From: Flavobacteriales bacterium UBA852
GTDB lineage: Bacteria; Bacteroidota; Bacteroidia; Flavobacteriales_E; Vicingaceae
Direction: 5' to 3'
DNA: 45,507 nt
Assembly: GCA_002295925.1 (NCBI GenBank)
Contig: DBGO01000005.1
Location: forward strand, 1 to 45,507
How positions within the stretch are numbered: position 1 is the stretch's first letter; every line of letters begins with the position of its first letter. Under the pieces are notes generated by a model. That model did not search any database. It was not told the origin of the DNA and worked only from the letters and a program-made list of their open reading frames with translations. Made by a program: the position numbers and the translations under genes. This document shows, piece after piece, positions 1 through 7,773 of the stretch.

Positions 1-18
1 TGCATTTATTAGTTGAAT

Positions 19-1347
19 TTAGTTCGTTTTAGGTTCCGGTATTTTATTGTGCCATTTGTCAAATACAATACAGGCGGTTAAATCTCCGGTTACGTTAATG
101 GCGGTTCGGAACATGCCAAGTATTCGTTCAACGCCTATGATAATTACTATGCCTTCTGTTGGGATACCGGCTCCCTGCAATACGGAGGCAAGGATCACTA
201 CTCCGCCTCCGGGAATGGCAGGTGTACCGATGGAAGCTGCTACAATGGTAACCATGACCAATACAATGTTGAGCAGGCTCATCTCCAGTCCATAAGCCTG
301 CGCAATAAACAAGGTGGTGATGCACTGGTAAATGGCTGTTCCGTCCATGTTTACGGTTGCGCCTATCGGGATAATAAAGTTGCTGACCGAAGGAGTGATT
401 TTCAATTTATCTTCGGCTGTTTTAAGCGATAAAGGCATCACGGCTGCGGAGCTGGTAGTGGAGAATGCTAATAGCTGCACATCCCGTATTTTTTTGAGGA
501 AAACAAATGGATTGGTTTTTCCTAAAAGGCTAACAAGTAGCAAGTAAACACAAAGCAGGAGGAAAAGCCCTAATAACACTACTACAAAGTAGAGCCCGAT
601 ACCGGTCAGTGAACTTACCCCTATGCTTGAACTCAACTGCGCCATTAATCCAAATACGGCTAACGGGACTAATTTCATTGCCCATCTTACTACGGTCATA
701 CAAATTTCCTGTATGGCACTTAACAAGGTCATAATAGGACGCTGCATGTTCTTAGTAAGTGCTGTAATGGCCACACCAATGATGATGGTGAAAATGACAA
801 TGGATAGCATTTCCCCTGTTACCATTGAAGCAAGTGGATTATCCGGCAACAACTCTGAAATAGCGTTGGGAATATCACTCCATCCAGGTATGGAAGTACC
901 CTCAACAGATGTATTTTCCATTGCTTTGCTGTGTTCCTGTACCGATAGTTGATGGATTAGATTGCCTGGCTTTATCAGCAGGGTAATTATCGTTCCGATG
1001 GTAATGGATATGGCAGTAGTGAAGACAAAATAAACAACTACGCCCAATCCCATCTTTCGCAGTTGTTCTTCATTATTGCTGGCAATTCCGGTGATAATAG
1101 AAGCAAATATCAAGGGTATCATAATCATTTGTACCAGTTTCAGGAATAGTTTGCCGGGCAACGCCAGCCAACTGCCTAAAGGCTGTGATACACTTACCGG
1201 AACCCATCCTATTCCGGGACTTAATAAGATACCTACGCCAACCCCCAGAAATAAAGCGATGATTACTTTTAACCATAACTTGCCTTCTACCAGCTTTTGC
1301 AGGTAGATGTTGAGTGATTTGAGGGTTTTTATTTCTGTATCAAACAT
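19..1347 (-). CDS. Dicarboxylate/amino acid:cation symporter (DAACS family)
   Basis: A 442-residue polytopic inner-membrane protein of normal length for the DAACS (GltP/DctA) family, which takes up glutamate, aspartate or C4-dicarboxylates with H+ or Na+. Visible family marks are the serine-rich re-entrant loop STTSSAA (residues 296-302), NMDGT (333-337) and the RTAINVTGD segment of the last transmembrane helix (414-422). It is the last gene of a ten-gene minus-strand operon, and its start overlaps the end of the ATC-hydrolase-like gene by 8 bases, which implies translational coupling. The substrate cannot be read from the sequence. In this metal-island setting it may supply glutamate or another carbon or thiol-precursor source, but that is inference. 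Confidence 0.9.
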   Translation of the reverse strand: MFDTEIKTLKSLNIYLQKLVEGKLWLKVIIALFLGVGVGILLSPGIGWVPVSVSQPLGSWLALPGKLFLKLVQMIMIPLIFASIITGIASNNEEQLRKMGLGVVVYFVFTTAISITIGTIITLLIKPGNLIHQLSVQEHSKAMENTSVEGTSIPGWSDIPNAISELLPDNPLASMVTGEMLSIVIFTIIIGVAITALTKNMQRPIMTLLSAIQEICMTVVRWAMKLVPLAVFGLMAQLSSSIGVSSLTGIGLYFVVVLLGLFLLLCVYLLLVSLLGKTNPFVFLKKIRDVQLLAFSTTSSAAVMPLSLKTAEDKLKITPSVSNFIIPIGATVNMDGTAIYQCITTLFIAQAYGLEMSLLNIVLVMVTIVAASIGTPAIPGGGVVILASVLQGAGIPTEGIVIIIGVERILGMFRTAINVTGDLTACIVFDKWHNKIPEPKTN

Positions 1348-1981
1348 TTTCTTCTGTTGGTTTTACATTCCACCGAAAATCACACACTTTAGCTCCTCCT
1401 GCGATGCTTCCGGTTCTTTCTAATTTAGCGTTCCACATTTCTGCTAACGGGTAATCCAATGCACACCAGGTAGCTGCACAAAATTTTGATAATCCTTTAG
1501 TTTCAAAGTATTCAGCAACCGGGCATTTCACGCAATCAAAGCCGACTACATTTTTTTCCGTTTGTACATCTTTCCATTGATAGGAAGGACTGTTAAACGG
1601 AAATGCCCGGAACAATTTGGTGGCTTTTAATAACCTGCCATAGCCGGTTTGATTACCCAAACCTGCCAGCCACCAGGAGAACCTGCCCATTTTCTGATAG
1701 ACCTTCCAGGCAATGTCATAGAACAATTGAGTGGTGGTTTCTTCATCCCTTCCTCTTGTCGTTAATTCCTGATAGAAACCGGTGGACATAGCCGATAGAT
1801 GTAACATGAGTGAACCTCCCATTGTGGGCATTTGGGGTACTTCTGGTTTAAGCTGTATGTAGCGTTGCCAATATCCATGAAGTATGTCCTGCACTTCTTT
1901 CTTGTCGAAATGTGGTGCGAGTATATCTTTGGCTGCTTTCGCTGCCTGTATTTTAAACCAGTATAGTATTAGCCTTCTCAT
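1340..1981 (-). CDS. L-2-amino-thiazoline-4-carboxylic acid hydrolase-like protein
   Basis: A 213-residue soluble protein. The C-terminal third carries the pattern of the ATC hydrolase family: a Cys-bearing VKCPVAEYFETKGL stretch, a second Cys pair (FCAATWCALDYPLAE), then LERTGSIAGGAKVCDFRW. The founding family member opens the thiazoline ring on a route from D,L-ATC to L-cysteine, but many members in Bacteroidota are uncharacterised. The gene lies 3 bases after the type II GAPDH gene and overlaps the symporter gene. A role in cysteine or thiol supply during metal stress would suit the neighbourhood but is inferred only. Confidence 0.72.
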   Translation of the reverse strand: MRRLILYWFKIQAAKAAKDILAPHFDKKEVQDILHGYWQRYIQLKPEVPQMPTMGGSLMLHLSAMSTGFYQELTTRGRDEETTTQLFYDIAWKVYQKMGRFSWWLAGLGNQTGYGRLLKATKLFRAFPFNSPSYQWKDVQTEKNVVGFDCVKCPVAEYFETKGLSKFCAATWCALDYPLAEMWNAKLERTGSIAGGAKVCDFRWNVKPTEENV

Positions 1982-1984
1982 GTG

Positions 1985-3010
1985 TTACTTTTGGAATATT
2001 CCCAAACTTTCATTCGTTTTTCTTATAGATTCATTAGCATCTGTTTCTAATTCTGTCAATGCACGGATAGCATCAATGGTTTCAGGTATTACGATTGCCT
2101 GATTATCTACTACATAAGCATAGAAAAGCTCATCCCCAATCACTTTCAGCATATCCTGCCACAAGGCAACTTCATACATATCACCGTATGGCCTTCCTTT
2201 TTCCAGCATCCATTCTTTAATAACATTATTGGCGGTAAGCCCATCATCATAGTTTATCAGCATGATTCTTGTAGAAGTTTTAAGGGCTGCTACTATTTCC
2301 TCTTTAGTGGCTTTTCGGGTTAACTGAACATTCCAGTAATGCAAATGACTGAGCGTTTGAGGAACTTTAACGGCTGCTGTAATCACGTCCAGTTCCGGAT
2401 CGACTGTTTGGGTATCTGGCCCCTGGTGGCTTGGAATGTCTTTCTCCGGAACCAGCGTATTCATAATTCCTCCTAAATGACTTTCCCAGGGATCGGTTGC
2501 TCTACGTAGTAAAGTTCCTCTCGCTTTTTTAAGCAACCCTGCTTTTTTTAAGGTAGTGAGGGTACGAAGAATAGAAGTTGTATTACAGGATACCACACGG
2601 GTAGATGCTCGCCCAATAGCAGTATCATAATTAGTTTCCGCACTGAACGAGTGCCCGGTTACCTCATGCTTTTCGCCTCCGTGAACAATGAATTTTAGGT
2701 TTGCAGCCTTATATTTTTCTATGTTTCCGGTAGCTATTTTCTTAGGGGTGCAGTCCACAATTATATCAGCAGTTTCCGTCAATTCATCGAGAGTGCCTGC
2801 AATCACAATTCCAGCATCAACCATTTGTTTTTTGTAATCATCATTGAATGCAAAAACAGGATAGGCTTTATCTACCGCCATTTTAATGCGCCAATCTGAA
2901 ACCACATCGCAAACGCCAATCAGTTCCATATCATCCTGTAAGGAAACCGCATCAGCTACCCGTTTCCCTATTACTCCATATCCGTTTACTGCTACTTTAA
3001 TGTTCTTCAT
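1985..3010 (-). CDS. Type II (archaeal-type) glyceraldehyde-3-phosphate dehydrogenase
   Basis: A 341-residue enzyme of the class II GAPDH family typical of archaea rather than the bacterial GapA class. The N-terminal Rossmann motif VNGYGVIGKR (residues 8-17) and the catalytic cysteine in SCNTTS (Cys142) are both present, and the length matches the family. It would oxidise glyceraldehyde-3-phosphate to 1,3-bisphosphoglycerate with NAD(P). It overlaps the upstream NDH-2 gene by 14 bases within an operon that also encodes an ArsR regulator and metal-binding proteins. Its class and context suggest horizontal acquisition and an accessory role rather than being the cell's main glycolytic GAPDH, which is not in the window. 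Confidence 0.88.
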   Translation of the reverse strand: MKNIKVAVNGYGVIGKRVADAVSLQDDMELIGVCDVVSDWRIKMAVDKAYPVFAFNDDYKKQMVDAGIVIAGTLDELTETADIIVDCTPKKIATGNIEKYKAANLKFIVHGGEKHEVTGHSFSAETNYDTAIGRASTRVVSCNTTSILRTLTTLKKAGLLKKARGTLLRRATDPWESHLGGIMNTLVPEKDIPSHQGPDTQTVDPELDVITAAVKVPQTLSHLHYWNVQLTRKATKEEIVAALKTSTRIMLINYDDGLTANNVIKEWMLEKGRPYGDMYEVALWQDMLKVIGDELFYAYVVDNQAIVIPETIDAIRALTELETDANESIRKTNESLGIFQK

Positions 3011-4319
3011 ATTCCAGTATTTTTTTTCTTGAATATTTTCTAATAATTAACCGGTTTCCTTTGTCATACGTGAAATAACTCCATGCCCAGTTCATTGCCA
3101 CTAGTAACTTATTCCTAAAACCACTGATCGAGAGCAAGTGTACCACCGACCATAATAGCCATGCGAAATATCCACCGAACCGTAGTTTTCCTAAATCGGC
3201 AACAGCTTTTCTTTTTCCTATTGTTGCTAAAGAACCTTTGTCTTTATAGGTGAAGGCCTTCCGTTCTTTGCCTTGTAATTGGAGAAGTATGTTATTGGCC
3301 AGTTGCTTCCCTTGCTGAATGGCAACCTGTGCCACCATCGGATGTCCGGAAGGGTAATGGTCTGATACCATTGCTGCAATGTCTCCTATGGCATAAATAT
3401 TTTTGTGTCCCTTTATTCTACAATAACTATCCACTAAAATGCGATTTCCCCTTGCTATGTTTTCTTTTCTAATACCGGTTGGGATATTCCCCTTTACTCC
3501 GGCAGTCCAGATAACGGTTCTAGCTTGTAGCAGGACTTCTTTATCTGTTTTAATGTACAGTCCATCATACGATTGAACCACTGTGTTTAATTGTATTTCT
3601 ACTCCCATTTTGCTCAGAAATTTTATGGCATTTTCTGAAGATTTATCGGACATGGCCTTTAATAACTCATCTCCTGCTTCAATGAGATAAATAGACATCA
3701 TCGAAGCATCCAGTTCGGGATAATCTTTTGGGAGGATGTATTTTTTAAATTCAGCCATTGCACCTGCGGTTTCTACACCTGCCGGGCCACCACCAATGAT
3801 GGCAAAATTGGTTAGGGCATTTCTTTCTGCTTCATCACAAGTTACCACCGCTTTTTCAAGGTTTTGCAGGATCAGGCTCCGTATGTCTAATGCCTCCTGT
3901 ATGGTTTTCATCCCGACACTATGTTGCTGCACATCTTTTAATCCAAAAAAGTTGGTGTCGCTTCCGGTGGCGATTACCAAATAATCGTATTCAACCGCTC
4001 CAATATCTGTGATGATGGTATTTTCTTCGGACTGAATTTCATTCACTATTGCCATACGGAAAACAACATTTTTATATCTTTTAAATAGTTTCCGGAGCGG
4101 AAAGACGATACTATCAGGTTCAATACCACTGGTAGCAACCTGATAGAGAAGAGGCTGAAACTGGTGAAAATTATTCTTATCCAACACAACCACTTGAACA
4201 GGTTTGTTTTTGAGTTTTTTCACAAGCGAAATACCTGCAAACCCTCCACCAATTACTACAACTCTTGGTAAGTTGCTGTCTGGTAAACATATTTCATCTC
4301 CTGTTCTACATGCTTGCAT
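2997..4319 (-). CDS. NAD(P)/FAD-dependent oxidoreductase, type II NADH dehydrogenase (NDH-2) family
   Basis: A 440-residue flavoprotein. It has an N-terminal FAD-binding dinucleotide fold VVIGGGFAG (about residues 21-29), a second NAD-binding fold IIGGGPAGVETAGAM (about 175-189) and the late FAD motif IYAIGD. The C-terminal segment is hydrophobic and basic, as expected for peripheral membrane attachment in NDH-2, which passes electrons from NADH to quinone without pumping protons. The chosen start overlaps the preceding membrane-protein gene by 14 bases, and about 18 residues precede the FAD fold. Known NDH-2 enzymes can reduce Cu(II). Whether this one does is unknown, but the metal-resistance context makes the possibility notable. 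Confidence 0.87.
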   Translation of the reverse strand: MQACRTGDEICLPDSNLPRVVVIGGGFAGISLVKKLKNKPVQVVVLDKNNFHQFQPLLYQVATSGIEPDSIVFPLRKLFKRYKNVVFRMAIVNEIQSEENTIITDIGAVEYDYLVIATGSDTNFFGLKDVQQHSVGMKTIQEALDIRSLILQNLEKAVVTCDEAERNALTNFAIIGGGPAGVETAGAMAEFKKYILPKDYPELDASMMSIYLIEAGDELLKAMSDKSSENAIKFLSKMGVEIQLNTVVQSYDGLYIKTDKEVLLQARTVIWTAGVKGNIPTGIRKENIARGNRILVDSYCRIKGHKNIYAIGDIAAMVSDHYPSGHPMVAQVAIQQGKQLANNILLQLQGKERKAFTYKDKGSLATIGKRKAVADLGKLRFGGYFAWLLWSVVHLLSISGFRNKLLVAMNWAWSYFTYDKGNRLIIRKYSRKKILEYEEH

Positions 4320-5028
4320 GGGCTGTGTTATTTTTACTTGTTTTAATTAATTTGTACCAGTGCGTGTGTTCATAAAGGCTCGACCAGAACATACCAAATG
4401 TGAAAGCAAAAAGATATTCCTCCAATGGTATTCCCAAAACGAGTACACCTGAGATTTCTTCCATGTTCCAAACCAAATCAACATAAGTGGGGTAGGCTAA
4501 CCTCAAGCTGGTGAAATAGAAGAAATACAGCAGGGAGAATAGAATGCCTCCTATCCATATTTTATTTTTCAAATCAGGTCTGCACCATAATGCAGTAACA
4601 GCTCCGGCAAACATGCCTGCCACCCCACAATATATATGGTTTAGGTCTGTAAAAAAGGCTAATGAAAAAAAGATAACAACCGGAACCAGAATAGTATAGC
4701 GATGAAACCGGTGTCTTCTATGCGATTTTTCTGTATCACTAAGAGGTTGAAGTTGAGCTTTTGTGATTATGTTATAGAGTACAGATCCAATTCCCCCTAT
4801 GGCAAAGGAAAAAATTAGGCTTTCTATGTCAAAACCGGTTTTTTGTGCCATGTTAAAAAGGGAGGGTGGATTCCAGTATTCAGGCACAAACAATGGTTCG
4901 GTAAGGCCAAGAGGGGTTGTCCAAAGACTTGCTACAAGCATTTCTTTGCGCACACCTTTCATCATCAGGAATATGACAAGCCATATTCCTAAAATAATGA
5001 GCGACCAAATGAACCAGGCATATTGCAT
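4306..5028 (-). CDS. Multipass membrane protein resembling a lycopene cyclase domain
   Basis: A 240-residue protein with about seven hydrophobic segments. The C-terminal stretch GIPLEEYLFAFTFG, followed by YEHTHWY, resembles the PxEE motif region of the heterodimer/fusion-type lycopene cyclase domain (CrtYc/CrtYd, CarRA). No other carotenoid gene is in the window, so carotenoid chemistry is not supported by context. The gene overlaps DUF5676-like and NDH-2 neighbours by 1 and 14 bases and so is an integral part of the ten-gene operon. The same fold may serve another membrane function here. The family call is tentative. Confidence 0.5.
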   Translation of the reverse strand: MQYAWFIWSLIILGIWLVIFLMMKGVRKEMLVASLWTTPLGLTEPLFVPEYWNPPSLFNMAQKTGFDIESLIFSFAIGGIGSVLYNIITKAQLQPLSDTEKSHRRHRFHRYTILVPVVIFFSLAFFTDLNHIYCGVAGMFAGAVTALWCRPDLKNKIWIGGILFSLLYFFYFTSLRLAYPTYVDLVWNMEEISGVLVLGIPLEEYLFAFTFGMFWSSLYEHTHWYKLIKTSKNNTAHASM

Positions 5029-5303
5029 TATTTTTCCTTTATCGTTGCGTTATAAAATCCCGCTATACAAGCTCCCACCAGCCAGCCGAGAATAAACGTT
5101 TCAATGATTCCAATACCGGCCTCCCAAAGCGGAACATCCATGCGGACAACCGTAGAAACATCCAGCCCGTGCAACAAGCTGTTGAAAAATTTAACTGTAC
5201 CTGCATGTCCAACGGTAGCCATTAAAACTATACAGCCCATATAGAGCAATGCTCCGGTTAGTCCAAAAGCCAATCCGAATTTCTTAATATTAATGTGATT
5301 CAT
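5028..5303 (-). CDS. Small two-TM membrane protein, DUF5676-like
   Basis: A 91-residue protein beginning MNHINIKKFGLAFGLT, with a purine-rich stretch upstream of the chosen ATG. A longer reading frame upstream would overlap the preceding gene heavily and gives an unlikely N-terminus. There are two clear hydrophobic segments (about residues 8-28 and 58-80) separated by a polar loop with FFNSLLHGLDVS. This matches the small DUF5676 membrane proteins found in metal-resistance clusters. It overlaps the preceding small membrane gene by 14 bases and shares one base with the following gene. The function is unknown. Confidence 0.6.
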   Translation of the reverse strand: MNHINIKKFGLAFGLTGALLYMGCIVLMATVGHAGTVKFFNSLLHGLDVSTVVRMDVPLWEAGIGIIETFILGWLVGACIAGFYNATIKEK

Positions 5304-5508
5304 CTTTTTCAGTTTTTGAAGTTTTAGAATGATCGTGATTATGCTGATGCCCACTATGATGCATAGGCATTAAAAGGTGACAGGCAAACATTGCAACAAT
5401 AAAAACGAAGGTGGATATACTGTTATTTATCCCTAAAGCAGGTGCAAAAAAGATTAAGAGCAAAGGAAGCCCACACCCAATAATCATCCAAAGTATATGT
5501 TTTTTCAT
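5290..5508 (-). CDS. Small membrane protein with His-rich C-terminal tail
   Basis: A 72-residue protein with two hydrophobic helices (about residues 4-24 and 30-48), followed by a tail rich in histidine (MPMHHSGHQHNHDHS). It resembles the DUF2933-type small membrane proteins of copper-resistance clusters, although the assignment rests on architecture rather than a specific motif. The Met/His tail is a plausible Cu(I) or Zn(II) ligand set at the membrane surface. It lies 26 bases after the ArsR gene and overlaps the DUF5676-like gene. Confidence 0.55.
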   Translation of the reverse strand: MKKHILWMIIGCGLPLLLIFFAPALGINNSISTFVFIVAMFACHLLMPMHHSGHQHNHDHSKTSKTEKDESH

Positions 5509-5534
5509 TATTTATATTTTTAGTATTCAGTTAT

Positions 5535-5849
5535 TTAGATACCTGTATGTATTTGCTTAAAAAAGGACTTCTCAAAACAAGGTTTAATACAATCGACATA
5601 AGGATTCTTTTCACTGAAACAGTAATAAGTATTACCTGTTTCCTGTATTCTTTCTAAAATTCCATTACTTCTCATAATTCCAAGATGTCTTGAAGCGATT
5701 GGTTGTTCTATCTTAAGTTTCTCATAAATATTTTTTACAGTAAGCCTGTCAAAGTTACATAAAAGATTTAGAATAGCAATTCTAATAGGGTGTCCTATAG
5801 CTTTAAAAACTTCAGCTAACCCTTCATAATTTTGAGTCTCTTTTGACAT
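5535..5849 (-). CDS. ArsR/SmtB-family winged-helix transcriptional regulator
   Basis: A 104-residue DNA-binding protein. The fold is visible as AIGHPIRIAILNLL (helix start), the recognition helix QPIASRHLGIMRSNGIL and the wing ERIQETGNTYYCF. I chose the internal ATG, since the alternative start is a TTG ten codons upstream and adds no conserved sequence. Cysteines at 31, 77, 87 and 91 could bind metal, but the classical ELCVCDL alpha-3 metal motif of the two other ArsR proteins in this window is absent. It lies inside the ten-gene operon, 40 bases after the Met/Cys-rich lipoprotein, so it may autoregulate from within. The inducer is unknown. Confidence 0.82.
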   Translation of the reverse strand: MSKETQNYEGLAEVFKAIGHPIRIAILNLLCNFDRLTVKNIYEKLKIEQPIASRHLGIMRSNGILERIQETGNTYYCFSEKNPYVDCIKPCFEKSFFKQIHTGI

Positions 5850-5889
5850 TTCTTTAAATATTTTCACGAATAGCGACAAAAGTCAATTC

Positions 5890-6342
5890 TCAATGGCAGC
5901 AGCTCATGGTTTCTTTTTCCTTCATCTTATGACACATACCTTCCATAATATTTTCGTGCTGCATGGCATGATCACAAAAACCATCACACATGTGCTCATC
6001 AGCACTAATTACAGGCATATAATGATGCATGGTCATGAGCATTAGATCTGGATACTTTGTAATCATATCACTAATCTTCCCTGCCAACACACTATCATTT
6101 GATGCTGCTTTCACCAATCCATCCACCATCATTCCCGTAGCATGATCGTTCTCTAACATTTTATCAATGTATCGCATTGAAAAACCATGATTTTCAGAGA
6201 GAGCATTTAGTACCTCTTCCTGTTGTTTCGGGTCTTTAAGCATATCTGATAATGATTGCGATTGATCTTGCTCTTGTGAACAGGAGGAAAATAGTAGAGA
6301 TGCTAGTGCAAGTCCAAATAACGATTTAAAAGTAGTTTTCAT
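5890..6342 (-). CDS. Met/His/Cys-rich lipoprotein, probable periplasmic metal binder
   Basis: A 150-residue protein with a lipoprotein signal peptide: a basic start, a hydrophobic core and the lipobox LLFSSC (Cys21). The C-terminal half is dense in thioether, imidazole and thiol ligands (LMTMHHYMP, EHMCDGFCDHAMQHE, MEGMCHKM and a terminal MSCCH). Such composition is typical of Cu(I)/Ag(I) sequestering proteins in the cell envelope. I do not recognise a named family. It lies 14 bases after the SHOCT gene and 40 bases before the ArsR gene, in the same operon. Confidence 0.7.
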   Translation of the reverse strand: MKTTFKSLFGLALASLLFSSCSQEQDQSQSLSDMLKDPKQQEEVLNALSENHGFSMRYIDKMLENDHATGMMVDGLVKAASNDSVLAGKISDMITKYPDLMLMTMHHYMPVISADEHMCDGFCDHAMQHENIMEGMCHKMKEKETMSCCH

Positions 6343-6356
6343 ATTAGTTTATTTTT

Positions 6357-6578
6357 TTAGTTTTTCCGTTCAATAGTATTCTTTAAATCCTCGTACTCTT
6401 CTTTTGAAATTTCTCCATTTGCTAAGCGTTTTTTCAGAATATCCAAAGGAGCTTCTTTTTTCTTTCGCTGTCCTGGAATATCGTATGGAGTTGCAAAAAT
6501 CCAAAAGATAAAAATCACCCATAGAATCCACCAAAACCAATGCATTCCCCAAAAATGATGTCCGTCATAGTGCCACAT
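6357..6578 (-). CDS. SHOCT-domain small membrane protein
   Basis: A 73-residue protein. It has a Trp/His-rich N-terminus (MWHYDGHHFWGMHWFWW), one transmembrane helix (about residues 15-30) and a C-terminal SHOCT-type helix pair with LKKRLANGEISKEEYEDLK. SHOCT domains occur at the termini of many small membrane proteins and are thought to mediate oligomerisation. It is the first gene of the ten-gene operon. The N-terminal His and Met residues could contact metal, but this is inference. Confidence 0.75.
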   Translation of the reverse strand: MWHYDGHHFWGMHWFWWILWVIFIFWIFATPYDIPGQRKKKEAPLDILKKRLANGEISKEEYEDLKNTIERKN

Positions 6579-6622
6579 AATGTCAGTTTTTAAAGCGTTA
6601 AATTTTGTTTTTCTTTACTATA

Positions 6623-6656
6623 CAAGTATATATCTATATAAATAGTAGTAATTACC
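6623..6656 (-). promoter_or_regulatory. Possible promoter region of the ten-gene operon
   Basis: The 97-base gap before the SHOCT gene holds, on the minus strand, TATACTTG (6623-6630), one mismatch from the Bacteroidota -7 element TAnnTTTG. An upstream GGTAATTA (6649-6656) is the same octamer found in each arm of the inverted repeat upstream of the RND operon. The placement is suggestive of a shared activator site near -33. The match is short in an AT-rich genome and could be chance. Confidence 0.3.
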
Positions 6657-6675
6657 ATATTGCAGTTTTTACTTA

Positions 6676-7245
6676 TCATATTTTGTCAATAGGAATTCTT
6701 CTGCTCACACCAAGTTTTTTATATTCCTTCATGGTCATTCCTGTCTCTGTTTTAAACTGTCTCGACAAAGCAGATGGGTTTTGATACCCCATTGCATAAG
6801 CGATTTCACTAAAGCTCAACTCACCATTCTCAATCAACTCTTTGGTTCGTTCCATCTTTAGCAAGATGCTGTAACGCTCTATGGTTTTGCCAAAAGTTTT
6901 TGAAAATGTTCTACTTAAAGAATCATAATTGGTGTTGAGCTTATTTATCAGGTAATCGGATAGTTTTTCCTCTTGTTCTGTACTCCATAGGTAGTTGATT
7001 ACCCACCTTTTTGTTTGCTCGGCAAGAATACTTTCCTTGTCCCAAATGATTTCAAACTCGTTTTCCTGAATAATTCGTTTAATCAATGATTTGTCGATTT
7101 TGGCAGGGTCGTAGCGAATTACAATTTTGCCAAGCTGTATCTCTACAACTTCTACTCCTGTTGCTTTAAGTTCTGTATTCAGAACTTTCAGGCAACGGCT
7201 GCAAATCATTCCTTTTATTTTAAACTCTTGTGTAATTGTTTCCAT
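6676..7245 (-). CDS. HMA-AraC fusion: candidate one-component metal-sensing regulator (copy 1)
   Basis: A 189-residue protein with two parts. Residues 5-65 resemble a heavy-metal-associated domain: KGMICSRCLKVL places the CxxC pair at Cys15 and Cys18, followed by beta strands of the ferredoxin-like fold. Residues about 90-185 are an AraC/XylS DNA-binding domain with LSFSEIAYAMGYQNPSALSRQFK (shown in part) and the hallmark ETGMTMKEYKK. There is no signal peptide or membrane segment, so it should act in the cytoplasm. A plausible role is Cu(I)- or Hg(II)-responsive control of adjacent operons. It sits between the RND/haem-protein operon and the SHOCT operon. A paralogue lies at 17309-17881. Confidence 0.82.
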   Translation of the reverse strand: METITQEFKIKGMICSRCLKVLNTELKATGVEVVEIQLGKIVIRYDPAKIDKSLIKRIIQENEFEIIWDKESILAEQTKRWVINYLWSTEQEEKLSDYLINKLNTNYDSLSRTFSKTFGKTIERYSILLKMERTKELIENGELSFSEIAYAMGYQNPSALSRQFKTETGMTMKEYKKLGVSRRIPIDKI

Positions 7246-7323
7246 TTATTAATTCTATTGATAAAAATAGCAGCATATAGGTATGTAAATAATGATATAC
7301 ATTTCGTGTTTACTTGATATTTA

Positions 7324-7773
7324 TCAGTTTTTTAAAGATGATATGAAATCCATTAATATTTTTTTTTCTTCGTTAGATAAGTTCGCATCTGAATGCAACC
7401 ATAAATATGAAGGCAATGGCATTTTACTCTTTTCAATCTGTTCTGATATTGCACGCATTTTATTCCGTTTTCTACGTTCGGAATAGTTGGCGAATTCACT
7501 AAAATTCAATTCCTCTTTTCCTTCTTCAACGTGATGATCCATAATTAACCTGATAGGCTGAACTTGGCTATACCAAGGGTAATTGGTGTTGTTGCTATGA
7601 CAATCGTAACAAGAGTTTTCAAGAATGTTAATCACATTTTCAGGAACATCGTAAACGTGCCTTATATCAGAGGTGGTAATAACCTCTTGTTTGTTCACAT
7701 CAGCCGGAATAAATTGTATTCCGACCAATGTGATCAAACCAACAATAAAAAACCATTTGAGTGTTTTCTTCAT
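7324..7773 (-). CDS. Haem-binding domain protein (c-type CxxCH), exported
   Basis: A 149-residue protein with an N-terminal signal or anchor helix (residues 4-22) and one c-type haem motif CYDCH (Cys55, Cys58, His59) followed by NNTNYPWYSQVQP. This matches the Bacteroidota haem-binding domain family. The conserved SKMPLPSY region near residues 115-122 supplies a Met that could be the sixth haem ligand. It shares one base with the DUF3347 lipoprotein gene and closes the RND operon. It is likely a periplasmic electron carrier or redox sensor, but its partner is unknown. Confidence 0.82.
   Translation of the reverse strand: MKKTLKWFFIVGLITLVGIQFIPADVNKQEVITTSDIRHVYDVPENVINILENSCYDCHSNNTNYPWYSQVQPIRLIMDHHVEEGKEELNFSEFANYSERRKRNKMRAISEQIEKSKMPLPSYLWLHSDANLSNEEKKILMDFISSLKN

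Noticed and set aside
19..1347. Symporter as an ArsJ-like exporter of arsenophosphoglycerate.
   Set aside because: The motifs are those of the DAACS family, while ArsJ belongs to the major facilitator superfamily. The arsenate idea is kept only as a weak operon-level hypothesis.
5028..5354. A longer 108-residue version of the DUF5676-like protein.
   Set aside because: The added 17 residues overlap the previous gene and lack conservation features. The ATG at 5303 has a better context.
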